Part shown: in pieces, positions 44,464 through 52,405 of the stretch
How the letters are laid out: each line of letters begins with the position of its first letter
How positions within the stretch are numbered: position 1 is the stretch's first letter
Assembly: GCF_025961225.1 (NCBI RefSeq)
Contig: NZ_JAOQNG010000007.1
Coordinates: 632,501 to 696,500 of the forward strand
From: Azospirillum canadense
Lineage (GTDB): Bacteria > Pseudomonadota > Alphaproteobacteria > Azospirillales > Azospirillaceae
DNA length: 64,000 nt
Direction: 5' to 3'
Made by a program: the position numbers and the translations under genes
Notes under the pieces: generated by a model
Seen by the model: the letters and a program-made list of their open reading frames with translations, nothing else
What the model was told of the DNA's origin: nothing
Databases searched by the model: none

Positions 44464-45817
44464 ATGGTGCGCCCGACTGTCCTCCCCAAGCGCTTCGTCG
44501 CCTGGCTGTGGCCGTATCTGGAGGCCTTCTCCGGACGCACCCGCCCCACCGTGGCGGCACTCACCGTCGGCACGGTGCTGGCGGTTGGCCCGCGCACCGT
44601 TACCAACGCGCTGCGCACCCTGGGCTTGGCCGACGAGCCCGGCTTCGCGGCGTTTCATCGTGTGCTCAACCGCAATGCCTGGTCGGGGCTGGGGCTGGCG
44701 CGCACCTTGGCGCGTGCTTTGGTCGCCGCCTTCGTTCCGGACGGGCCGATCCTCGTCGGCGTCGATCACACCCTGGAACGCCGGCGCGGCCCCTGCATCG
44801 GCCCAGCCAGCCAATACCGCGACGCGGCGCGCTCGTCCAAGGAGCAGACCGTCACCAGCCGCGGCCTGCGCTGGCTGACCACCATGCTGCTGGTCGAGGT
44901 GCCGTTCGCCGGCCGCATTTGGGGCCTGCCGATGCTGACCGCTCTGGTGCCCAGCCGCTCCTGGTGCGAAGCCAATGGGCGGCGCTACCGGCCGACCACC
45001 GCTTGGGCCCGGGCCCTTCTGCTGCGTGTCCACCGCTGGTTTCCCGACCGGCTGGTGGTCGCCGTCATGGATGGCGAGTTCGCCGCCCTGGACCTGCTCG
45101 ACGCGCTGAGCCCGTACCTGATCGCGGTCACGCGGCTGCGCCTGGATGCCCGTCTGTTTGATCCCCCGTCGGACCGGCCCGGGGAGCATCCGAACACTCC
45201 TCAAGGGTGATCGCCAGCTGACCTTGCGCGCCCGCCTGACCGATCGGACCACGGTCTGGCGGCGGGTCGTACTCTCGAACCGAACCCGCTGGCGCTCCGG
45301 GCGATGGATCGAGTACGCCAGCGGCACAGCCTTCTGGTCCCATCCCGGCCAGCCGGCCGTGCCGCTCCGGTGGGTGCTGGTGCGCTATCCCGATGGCCGG
45401 CGCGACCCGGAAGCCTTTCTGTGCACCGATCCGACGGTGCCACCGCGCACCGTGCTGGAGTGGTTCAATTGCCGCTGGGCGATGGAAACGACGTACGAGG
45501 AAAGCCGCGCCCACCTCGGCGTGGAAACCCAGCGCCAGTGGACGGACAAGGCGGTGTTCCGTATGGCGCCGCTCCTGTTCGGCCTGTATTCGCTCATCAC
45601 GCTGTATGTCCATCAGAACGCCGAGCGGCTGGTCCTGTCGCCGCGGCGCGCCCTCTGGTTTCCCAAACCGGCGCCGACCGTCACCGATGCCCTCGCCCGT
45701 CTGCGCCAGCACCTGTGGTTTGAGCAGGTCGTCATGTCGCTCGAAAACACCGACATGACAAAAACCCCGCCGCCACGCCTTCGCCGCTTCATCGATCTGG
45801 CCTGCTACGCACCGTAG
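44464..45817 (+). pseudogene. IS701-like (DDE_5-type) transposase with one frameshift
   Basis: Reads MVRPTVLPKRFVAWLWPYLE, GFAAFHRVLNRNAWSGLGLA, ILVGVDHTLERRRGPCIG (first Asp), VVAVMDGEFAALDLLDALSP (second Asp), then shifts frame between about 45146 and 45205 to continue IRTLLKGDRQLTLRARLTDR and WFNCRWAMETTYEESRAHLG (acidic residue), ending FIDLACYAP. The total span is 1,354 nt, i.e. 3n+1, so one extra base (perhaps in the C5 run near 45164) explains it. Corrected, the product would have 450 residues, matching the 449 of copy 2. Confidence 0.88.
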
Positions 45818-45898
45818 CCCGTCTCAAGCCTGCATTCCGCCGAGCCTTATGACCACCGTCCCAGAACGGACGGGCATCCCAGGATGCGCAAAGTGGAG

Positions 45899-46679
45899 GT
45901 TTTATGGCGTCTCCCCAACGCTGGGAGTCCACCTCAGCGCCACTGTCGCCGCACACCGCGCCTTGGGCGCGTCGCTGAACCGCAAACACTATTTCATCCG
46001 CTCGGTGCTGGAGGGCATCACCCGCACAAAGGGCCGCCGGCCCACCCGCGTCGCCGCGCCGATCCTGCCGGACATCCTGCTGCGCATGGTGGACAGCCTG
46101 CCGGCCACCGCCAAGGGCGTGCGCGACCGCGCCGTAATCCTACTGGGCTTTGGTGGCGCGCTGCGGCGGTCGGAGATCGTGGCGCTCGACCTCGCGGACC
46201 TGGAGTTTCGCGACAATGGTGTGCAGGTGCTGAACGGGCGCTCCAAAACCGACCAGCACGGCGAGAGGCAGGAGGTCGCCATCTACGGCTCACCCAACCC
46301 GGCCATCGACGCGGTGGCGGCCCTGCAGGCCTGGCTGACGGTGCGCGGCGACGCGCCCGGCCGACTGTACGTGCAGGCCGACGGCGGCGGCAACATTCGC
46401 CTCGACCGTGGCGAGCTCGCCGGGCAGCCGGTGGTGCGGATCGTCAAGCTGGCCGCCGCCCGCGCCGGGTACGATTCGGAGAAGTCCGCTGGCCACAGCC
46501 TGCGCGCCGGGCTGGCCACCTCGGCGGCCAATCGGGACGCACAACTGCACGACATCATGCGGCAGACCCGCCACAAGAACGCCTGCGTCGCCCGCCGCTA
46601 CATCCGCGACGCAGAGATGTGGAAGCGCAACGTCAGCCAGTTGGTGTTCCTGGACGACCCGGAGAAGACGCCGGAGTGA
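45899..46679 (+). pseudogene. Tyrosine recombinase, N-terminus lost
   Basis: The catalytic domain is whole: Arg in LLGFGGALRRSEIVALDLAD, the HxxR box HSLRAGLATSAANRDAQLHD, His in MRQTRHKNACVARRYIRDAE and the Tyr nucleophile in RRYIRDA. The core-binding domain is cut: the frame begins at the IS701-like right end with GVHLSATVAAHRALGASLNR. An in-frame ATG within the IS end (45849) exists but is unlikely to give a working enzyme. Confidence 0.8.
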
Positions 46680-46902
46680 CGGTCAGCCAACCCTTCCGGA
46701 TCGCGCAATCCAGATAGGTTTCGAGCAGGTCGTAAAGCTCAACGCGTCTGTGTTCTCGATGGCTGGGAAGTCCGAAGAAGCTGTAGCCGTCCAGAAAATC
46801 AAGGGCGCCTCGCCGATGTTCTGCCCAGCCGGGCACGCGCCCGCTGCCCGGCCAAAGTAGGACACAGTGTGACCACCCCGGTGCGGGACCAACTCGTAGT
46901 GG

Positions 46903-47283
46903 ATGACACTGGCCAGGATGAGCAGAGGAAGTTCCAACAGCTTCGTGTTTCGGCTGTTCGTGAGTCTCAACACCGCCGGCACGACGCCGCTTTTGGTCTT
47001 CTCCATCGGCCAGATCCTCGACCAACGCGCCCGCGAGGCCGGCATCGCGCCGCCACGGCTGCTCGGCGCGGCCCCAGCCCGCTTCTCGGCGTATTCGGCG
47101 CGCGTCGGCATGGCGCAATACTTCGTTAAGCAAGGCGTCTCGACCGCGACGATCCAGCAAGCCGGACGGTGGAAGTCGGAGCGCATGGTGCAGCGCTACG
47201 CGGCCAAGCAATTGGCCACTGCGACCGCAGCGCTGAACCTGCTGGAGGAGCGAGACAAGGGCGGCGAGGACGAGAAGGAATAG
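46903..47283 (+). pseudogene. Second tyrosine recombinase, C-terminal fragment
   Basis: From about 47000 the frame reads SIGQILDQRAREAGI, SARVGMAQYFVKQGVSTATI (Arg of the HxxR-like box), QQAGRWKSERMVQRYAAKQL with the Tyr nucleophile. The first 30 residues of the open frame are probably not genuine. It differs from the recombinase just upstream, so these are remains of two different enzymes in the same orientation, as in multi-integrase islands. Confidence 0.65.
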
Positions 47284-47560
47284 CGGATTGATTGTTGGGA
47301 GACCGTGGTGATGGTCGATCGGCGTCGACCCCGGACGCCGACCGACGCGTTCTTTCATTAATCCCGCCCGGTTATGCGGCCCGGAATTGGTCGCCGACAT
47401 ACATCCGATAACCGGCGGCTCACGGCGAATGGGGGCATGCCGCTGCTGTCGGAGACCGATCGCGGTTTGCCATTCACGAGTGTCTGGTGCGCCGCCTCCA
47501 CGACCTGCTCTCCCGCCATTGAACCTGTGGGCAGTCCGCCCACATGCCGGGCCAGCTCCT

Positions 47561-49519
47561 CTACAGGGTCCACGCAGTCCGGAAGCCTTCAAAAATTGCT
47601 TCCTCGGCGGTGCGCGGCGCTAGGCCGTCGCCGATGACGTGAACCGTGCCCAGATAGTCCTCCAGGGCCTCGCTCAACTCCATGACCGGCGCGTGCCCGT
47701 GGCACACGACCAGCGTGTCGATCCCTTCGACGACGATGGCCTCGCTGCTGGTCGTGTGCTGCAGGTAGACCGTGTCGCCGTCGCACCCGTACAGGCGGGC
47801 AAAAGGCGTCACTGTCACGCCAAGCCGATGCAGCCGGCCGATGGAATGGTCGCGCACGTAGAGCGGCAACACCTCGCCGGCCGTGGTTCCGTTCACCGCC
47901 AGCCGCACCGCGCTGCCCGCACGGGCCAGCATCTCGGCGACGCCAATCCCGATCCAATCGCAGCGCCAGTCGCTGACTAGGACAGAGGCACCAACTGTGA
48001 CCTCCCCTTTGATGACCTGCCAGGCATCGACGACCTGCATCCCGTCGCCCTGCTCCAAGCGCGGCCGGAACGGCGTGGCGCCGGTGGCGACGATCACCGC
48101 GTCGGGCGCCTCGGCCTCGATCAGCGCCTTGTCCACCCGCACGCCCTTGCGCACCTCGACTTGTGCGAGTTCCAGCTCGCGCTCCAGGTTCGTCACCAGT
48201 CCGCCAAACTCCGCCCGGCCTGGCAGTAGCTGCGCCAGCAACGTCTGCCCGCCGAGCCGGGTGCTCGCCTCGTACAGCGTGACACGGTGGCCGCGCGAGG
48301 CGGCAACGGCCGCCGCCTTCATACCGGCCGGGCCGCCGCCGACGACCATCACCCGCTTCGGCTCGGCCGCGGGGGTGACGGTGCTGTAGCGAAGCTCGCG
48401 CCCGGTCACCGGATGCTGAATGCAGGAAATCGGGTACCCGCGGTGGAAGTGGCCGATGCAGGCCTGGTTGCAGGCGACGCAGGCGCGGATGTCCTCGGCC
48501 CGGCCCTCCCGTGCTTTCCGCGGCATCTCCGGGTCGGCGATCAAGGCCCGCGTCATGCCGCAGACATCGGCCTGATTGGAGGCGATAACGCCTTCGGCAT
48601 CCTGCGGCTGGTTGATGCGCCCGGTGACGAACACGGGCATGCCGACGCGCGCCTTCACGGTGGCGGCGAACGGCGCCATGTAGGCGTTCTCGATGGTCAT
48701 GGGCGGCACGATGTGGATGGCGCCGCCGAGCGAGGCGGAGGTCCCGGCGATCACGTGGACGTAATCCAGTGCGCCGTCGAGCGCAGCGATGGCATCCAAC
48801 GCCTCCCCCGCCGTCAGCCCTTCCTCGTCCATTTCTCCACCGGAGATGCGCAGGCCGATGACGAAGCGCTCGTCGGTCTTGGCCCGGACGTCGGCAATGA
48901 CGTCGCGCAGAAAGCGGAGGCAGTTCTCCGGGGTGCCACCATAGGCGTCCTCGCGGCGGTTGACCCGCGGGTTGAGGAACTGCGAGGGAAGATAACCATG
49001 GCTGGCGACGATCTCCACACCGTCCAGTCCGGCTTCGTGCATGCGGCGGGCGGCATCGCCGTAGCCGGCGATGATCTCGGCGATCATCCCCCGACTCAGC
49101 GGGCGCGGCATCACGTGGAACCGCTCGTTCGGCGCCAGCGACGGCGCATAGGCAACCGCGAGAAGCCCGCCTTCGGACTCCATGATCTCACGACCGGGAT
49201 GGAACAACTGGGCAAAAAGCACGGTGCCGTGCTGGTGCACCGCCTCGGCGACGCGCCGATAACCTTCTATGGATCGATCCTCGGTCGCCATCAGCATGTG
49301 AGTGGTGTAGCGCGCCGTCTCATGCACGCCCGACACCTGGAGGACGATCAGGCCGGCGCCGCCGCGCGCCCGTGCCTCGTGGTAGGCGACCAGCGCGTCG
49401 TTGACCGTGCCGTCGGTGGGCAACACCGTGTCGTGGCCGGTGGACATGATCCGGTTGCGCAGCGTCGCGCCGCGGATGGTCAGGGGCGTGAAAAGATGAG
49501 GGAATGTCCTGGCGTCCAT
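47561..49519 (-). CDS. Old-yellow-enzyme / FAD oxidoreductase (2,4-dienoyl-CoA reductase type)
   Basis: A 652-residue three-domain flavo-iron-sulfur enzyme. Residues 1-330 are an FMN TIM barrel (LFTPLTIRGATLRNRIMSTG, HPGREIMESEGG, DGVEIVASHGYLPSQFLNPR). A cysteine cluster (IRACVACNQACIGHFHRGYP, SCIQHP) binds [4Fe-4S]. Residues about 390-640 are an FAD/NAD(P) Rossmann domain (VMVVGGGPAGMKAAAVAASR). Relatives include trimethylamine and N-methylproline or glycine-betaine demethylases and dienoyl-CoA reductase. With a PotD-like binding protein and an EutQ-like cupin nearby, an N-methylated or amine substrate is plausible. Confidence 0.85.
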   Translation of the reverse strand: MDARTFPHLFTPLTIRGATLRNRIMSTGHDTVLPTDGTVNDALVAYHEARARGGAGLIVLQVSGVHETARYTTHMLMATEDRSIEGYRRVAEAVHQHGTVLFAQLFHPGREIMESEGGLLAVAYAPSLAPNERFHVMPRPLSRGMIAEIIAGYGDAARRMHEAGLDGVEIVASHGYLPSQFLNPRVNRREDAYGGTPENCLRFLRDVIADVRAKTDERFVIGLRISGGEMDEEGLTAGEALDAIAALDGALDYVHVIAGTSASLGGAIHIVPPMTIENAYMAPFAATVKARVGMPVFVTGRINQPQDAEGVIASNQADVCGMTRALIADPEMPRKAREGRAEDIRACVACNQACIGHFHRGYPISCIQHPVTGRELRYSTVTPAAEPKRVMVVGGGPAGMKAAAVAASRGHRVTLYEASTRLGGQTLLAQLLPGRAEFGGLVTNLERELELAQVEVRKGVRVDKALIEAEAPDAVIVATGATPFRPRLEQGDGMQVVDAWQVIKGEVTVGASVLVSDWRCDWIGIGVAEMLARAGSAVRLAVNGTTAGEVLPLYVRDHSIGRLHRLGVTVTPFARLYGCDGDTVYLQHTTSSEAIVVEGIDTLVVCHGHAPVMELSEALEDYLGTVHVIGDGLAPRTAEEAIFEGFRTAWTL

Positions 49520-49553
49520 GAACGGCTCCTGGCCGGAGTATGCGGGGGCAGAT

Positions 49554-49922
49554 TCAGGCGCTGTGCTCACGCCGGCTGTCGCCGCGTGTGCGCCAATCAA
49601 CGGGATAGAGCGCGTAGAAGACCAGTGCGGCCGAGCCTTCGTAGCGGAGCGCCGTGCCTTTCGGGATCCACAGCACGTCACCGGGCCCGACCTCGTGGAC
49701 GGTGTCGCCGGTGCGCAGGCGAAACGCGCCCTCGATGCCGACGACCACCTCGTCGTACAGCACCGTCCAGGCGATCGACGTGCTGTCGAAGGTGGCCAGC
49801 CCGGCCCCTATGGTGGTGCTGATGTCCGGCCCGATCAGGCGCGCAATGGTCGCGGTGCCGGGTCCGTCGCCATAGGCTTCGAACGGCGCCTGGTCTCTTT
49901 TGAACAGGATGGGATTGGTCAT
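49554..49922 (-). CDS. Small cupin protein (EutQ-like)
   Basis: A 122-residue single cupin: DEVVVGIEGAFRLRTGDTVH, EVGPGDVLWIPKGTALRYEG. It lies 34 bp upstream of the oxidoreductase and 69 bp after the binding-protein gene in the same direction. EutQ-like cupins bind small acids or amines, so it may be an isomerase-like or sensing protein of the amine pathway. The typical HxH metal pair of the first motif is not obvious. Confidence 0.7.
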   Translation of the reverse strand: MTNPILFKRDQAPFEAYGDGPGTATIARLIGPDISTTIGAGLATFDSTSIAWTVLYDEVVVGIEGAFRLRTGDTVHEVGPGDVLWIPKGTALRYEGSAALVFYALYPVDWRTRGDSRREHSA

Positions 49923-49991
49923 GCGGTTGCTCCCGGGCGAGACAGCGAGGGCCGGCGCCGCCGACGGCGCCGGCCGTGCGAAGTCAGGTGG

Positions 49992-51041
49992 TCACTTCGC
50001 CGCCCACTTGTTGAAGCGCTCGTTGAGCCGGTCGATGTTCTCCAGCCAGAAAGCCGAGTTGATGTTGACTGAGGTGGCCAGGATCTCCGGCGCCGTCGGC
50101 AGGTCGGCCAGCCGCGCCTCGTCGATCATGGACAGTGCCCGCTTATTGGTCGGCCCGTAGGCGATGTACTGCGGCAGCTTCGCCTGATTTTCCGGCTTGC
50201 CGGCAAAGTCGAGGAATTTGTAGGCCGCGTTCAAATTCGGCGTGTTCTTCAGTATGGCCCAGTGATCGATGGTAAAGATCGCGCCGTTCCAGGCAATGCC
50301 GAAATTCTTCTTCTCGTCTCGGTTGGCGGCATCGATACGGCCGTTGTAGACATCGGTCATGACGACCTCGCCCGAGGCCAGAAGCTGCGGCGGCTGGGCA
50401 CCCGCCTTCCACCAGATCAGGTCGCTGCGGATGGAGTCGAGCTTCTTAAAGGCGCGGTCCACACCGGCCTCGGTGGCCAGGACCTTGTAAACGTCCTGCG
50501 GCGCCACGCCGTCGCCCATCAGGGCAATTTCCAGTGTGGTTTTCGGCCCCAGGCGCAGCGCCCGCTTACCGGGATACTTCTTGGTGTCGAAGAAATCGGC
50601 CCAGCTCTTCGGCGGGTCCTTCAGCTTGTCCTTGTCGTAGGCGAGGACGTAGCTGACCGCGATGGCGCCGATGCCGCAGTCGTGAACCGCCTCCGACAGG
50701 TAGGCGTCGCGGCCGCCGATCTTGCTGTAATCGAGCGTCTCGAACAGCCCTTCCTCGCAGCCGAGCGGCAGCTCCTCGGCCTCGACCTGCACCACGTCCC
50801 AAGTGGAGGCGCCGCCCTGGACCTTGGCCCTTAGCACACCGATGCCACCGTCCCAGGATTCATCGTTCAGGGGAAGGCCGGTGGCCGTCTTGAACGGCTC
50901 GAAGTAGACTTTCTTCTGCGCCTCCTGATAGGCGCCTCCCCAGGACACCACCGTCAGGTCGCGGGCCTGCGCCTGGGCGGTCACCACGGCGGCGCCACCC
51001 AGGGCGGCCAGTGCGCACAGCATGATCTTCAGCGTTTCCAT
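49992..51041 (-). CDS. Extracellular solute-binding protein (PotD/spermidine-putrescine type), orphan
   Basis: A 349-residue protein with a Sec signal (MLCALAALGGAAVVTAQAQA). The mature part has the SBP_bac_8 pattern: LTVVSWGGAYQEAQKKVYFE, STWDVVQVEAEELPLGCEEG, DFFDTKKYPGKRALRLGPKT, LLASGEVVMTDVYNGRIDA. It would capture a polyamine, betaine or similar compound. No permease or ATPase gene is adjacent: the cluster ends with the oxidoreductase on one side and a regulator on the other. The transporter may be encoded elsewhere or lost. Confidence 0.88.
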   Translation of the reverse strand: METLKIMLCALAALGGAAVVTAQAQARDLTVVSWGGAYQEAQKKVYFEPFKTATGLPLNDESWDGGIGVLRAKVQGGASTWDVVQVEAEELPLGCEEGLFETLDYSKIGGRDAYLSEAVHDCGIGAIAVSYVLAYDKDKLKDPPKSWADFFDTKKYPGKRALRLGPKTTLEIALMGDGVAPQDVYKVLATEAGVDRAFKKLDSIRSDLIWWKAGAQPPQLLASGEVVMTDVYNGRIDAANRDEKKNFGIAWNGAIFTIDHWAILKNTPNLNAAYKFLDFAGKPENQAKLPQYIAYGPTNKRALSMIDEARLADLPTAPEILATSVNINSAFWLENIDRLNERFNKWAAK

Positions 51042-51180
51042 TCCCTAGTCCCTCTCATTTTTTGTGATTGTGAGACGGCACCGGGCCAGAGTGGCCGGGC
51101 TACGGGGAGCGTATTGCGGTGTTCGGCGGGCTTAGCTCCTCCCTCCGGTTGCGTCCTGGCCTTCGGAACCGGTTGCTGGT

Positions 51181-51810
51181 TCAGAAGCTCGGCGGCGTGA
51201 TGGCCCAGACGACGACAGTCTCGACGTCTCCGGGGTTGCGGTAGCGATGCGGTGTGGTGCTCGCAAAGGCGAAGCTGTCCCCCTCCTGGAGCAAGAAGTG
51301 CCGATCGCCCACCCACAGCTCGAACTGACCGGCGATCACGAGACCGCCCTCCTCCCCCTCGTGGGTGTAGGGCTCCTCGCCGCTGCTGGCTCCCGGGGCG
51401 AAGCGGCTGAGGATCAGCTCAAGCTGGCCGGCCAGATTGGGCGACAGGAGATAATCGCGAATGCGATCGTCGTAGCTCAGGGAACGCCGGTGAGCCGCGC
51501 GCACGACGACGTCGCGTTCGTCATCCGCGCCGCTATCCCCGGCGGGAAAGAACCAGCTCACGCTGACGCCGAGGGCACCGCTGATGTCGTGAAGGCTCTT
51601 CACCGAGGGAGCGGAGAGGTTCCGCTCCACCTGGCTGAGATAGCCGATGGATAACCCGGTCTTGGCGGACAGATCAGTCAGCGTCAGGCCGCGCGCCTTG
51701 CGGAGTTGCCGGATTTCGCTGCCGACCCGTTCGCCGATCTCTGACGGCACGGTGGAGGCGGTCGCAGGCTTAGTCGGGGGTGGAGATCGGTGGGCACGCG
51801 ATGGCTTCAT
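51181..51810 (-). CDS. XRE-family regulator with cupin (PuuR-like)
   Basis: A 209-residue regulator. Its HTH is at about residues 30-85 (IRQLRKARGLTLTDLSAKTG, LSIGYLSQVERNLSAPSVKS), with a C-terminal cupin (YTHEGEEGGLVIAGQFELWV, QEGDSFAFASTTPHRYRNPG). The start at 51808-51810 has GAGGAGAG upstream; a longer start 22 codons earlier would add a Cys-rich tail. It reads in the same direction as the binding protein, 139 bp apart, and probably controls the amine cluster as PuuR controls putrescine genes. Confidence 0.85.
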   Translation of the reverse strand: MKPSRAHRSPPPTKPATASTVPSEIGERVGSEIRQLRKARGLTLTDLSAKTGLSIGYLSQVERNLSAPSVKSLHDISGALGVSVSWFFPAGDSGADDERDVVVRAAHRRSLSYDDRIRDYLLSPNLAGQLELILSRFAPGASSGEEPYTHEGEEGGLVIAGQFELWVGDRHFLLQEGDSFAFASTTPHRYRNPGDVETVVVWAITPPSF

Positions 51811-51987
51811 GGACGCTCTCCTCTTCCGACAGCATCCCGCGCACTCGTGAAAAAAATCAACGACGAATTTCACCACAGTGAAAGTTTTAAGAGACGCTCA
51901 TGGTTCACCGGTGCGGTGGTCTGCCAGCGCGGGGCGGATTGAAGCCGTCCTCGGCTGGCATGACGAGGCGACCGTCCAGGTTTAGGG

Positions 51988-52266
51988 TTGGGATTGTTGC
52001 ACTGTTTGTACAAAAAGAACCGTATCGCTTCCTACGCGCGGCATCCAACCAGTGGTGCGTTGCGCCTCACCGGAAAGAAGGTCCTCACGACGGTGGCACG
52101 CGCCAGCACGATCTCGGTGGCGATGGTGGGAGCGCTCTTCGCCACTGCCTTTGGCGCGCTGTCGTTCCTCATGGGCGTTGGGATGGCGCTGTTCACGGTC
52201 CTGCGCATCCGTCGCATGGTGTGGTGGGTGTTCCGCAGGACGCCTGCAGCGCAGGCTGGACGGTGA
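51988..52266 (+). CDS. Small predicted membrane protein
   Basis: A 92-residue frame with a hydrophobic stretch at about residues 40-72 (VAMVGALFATAFGALSFLMG, VGMALFTVL) followed by a basic tail (RIRRMVWWVFRR), which suggests one or two membrane passes with the C-terminus inside. No clear ribosome-binding site; an internal non-ATG start near 52056 is possible. No family recognised. Confidence 0.4.
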   Translation: MGLLHCLYKKNRIASYARHPTSGALRLTGKKVLTTVARASTISVAMVGALFATAFGALSFLMGVGMALFTVLRIRRMVWWVFRRTPAAQAGR

Positions 52267-52405
52267 CTTTGATGTACGGAAGGCGCCAGCCGTCGCTTTG
52301 TGCAACTGGAGCCGCCGACCAGGGTTGGTGTGAACTCGTACGATCTGGTGAGAGGCAATGCCGCCTGTGCCCAGGCCGCTGTGATGGAAGCAGCCGTTGA
52401 GGCCA

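Larger units (their letters stand above)
44088..45898. mobile_element. IS701-like element, copy 1
   Basis: A 1.81-kb element with perfect 22-bp terminal inverted repeats (44088-44109 and 45877-45898; core CACTTTGCGCATCCTGGGA). It carries two divergent genes: a small accessory gene on the left and the transposase on the right. No target duplication is visible in the flanks. It interrupts or abuts the 5' end of a tyrosine recombinase gene. Confidence 0.88.

Noticed and set aside
44464-45817. Programmed frameshift in the IS701-like transposase copy 1
   Set aside because: No slippery motif in the right register, and copy 2 has one continuous frame once its insert is removed; a one-base insertion is simpler.
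46680-46902. Minus-strand frames reading LLELPLLILASVIHYELVPH
   Set aside because: They switch frames repeatedly, have no start or family match, and lie between two recombinase fragments; not supported as a gene.
47284-47573. 71-codon minus-strand frame after the oxidoreductase
   Set aside because: It overlaps the end of the oxidoreductase gene, lacks a ribosome site and has no recognisable similarity.
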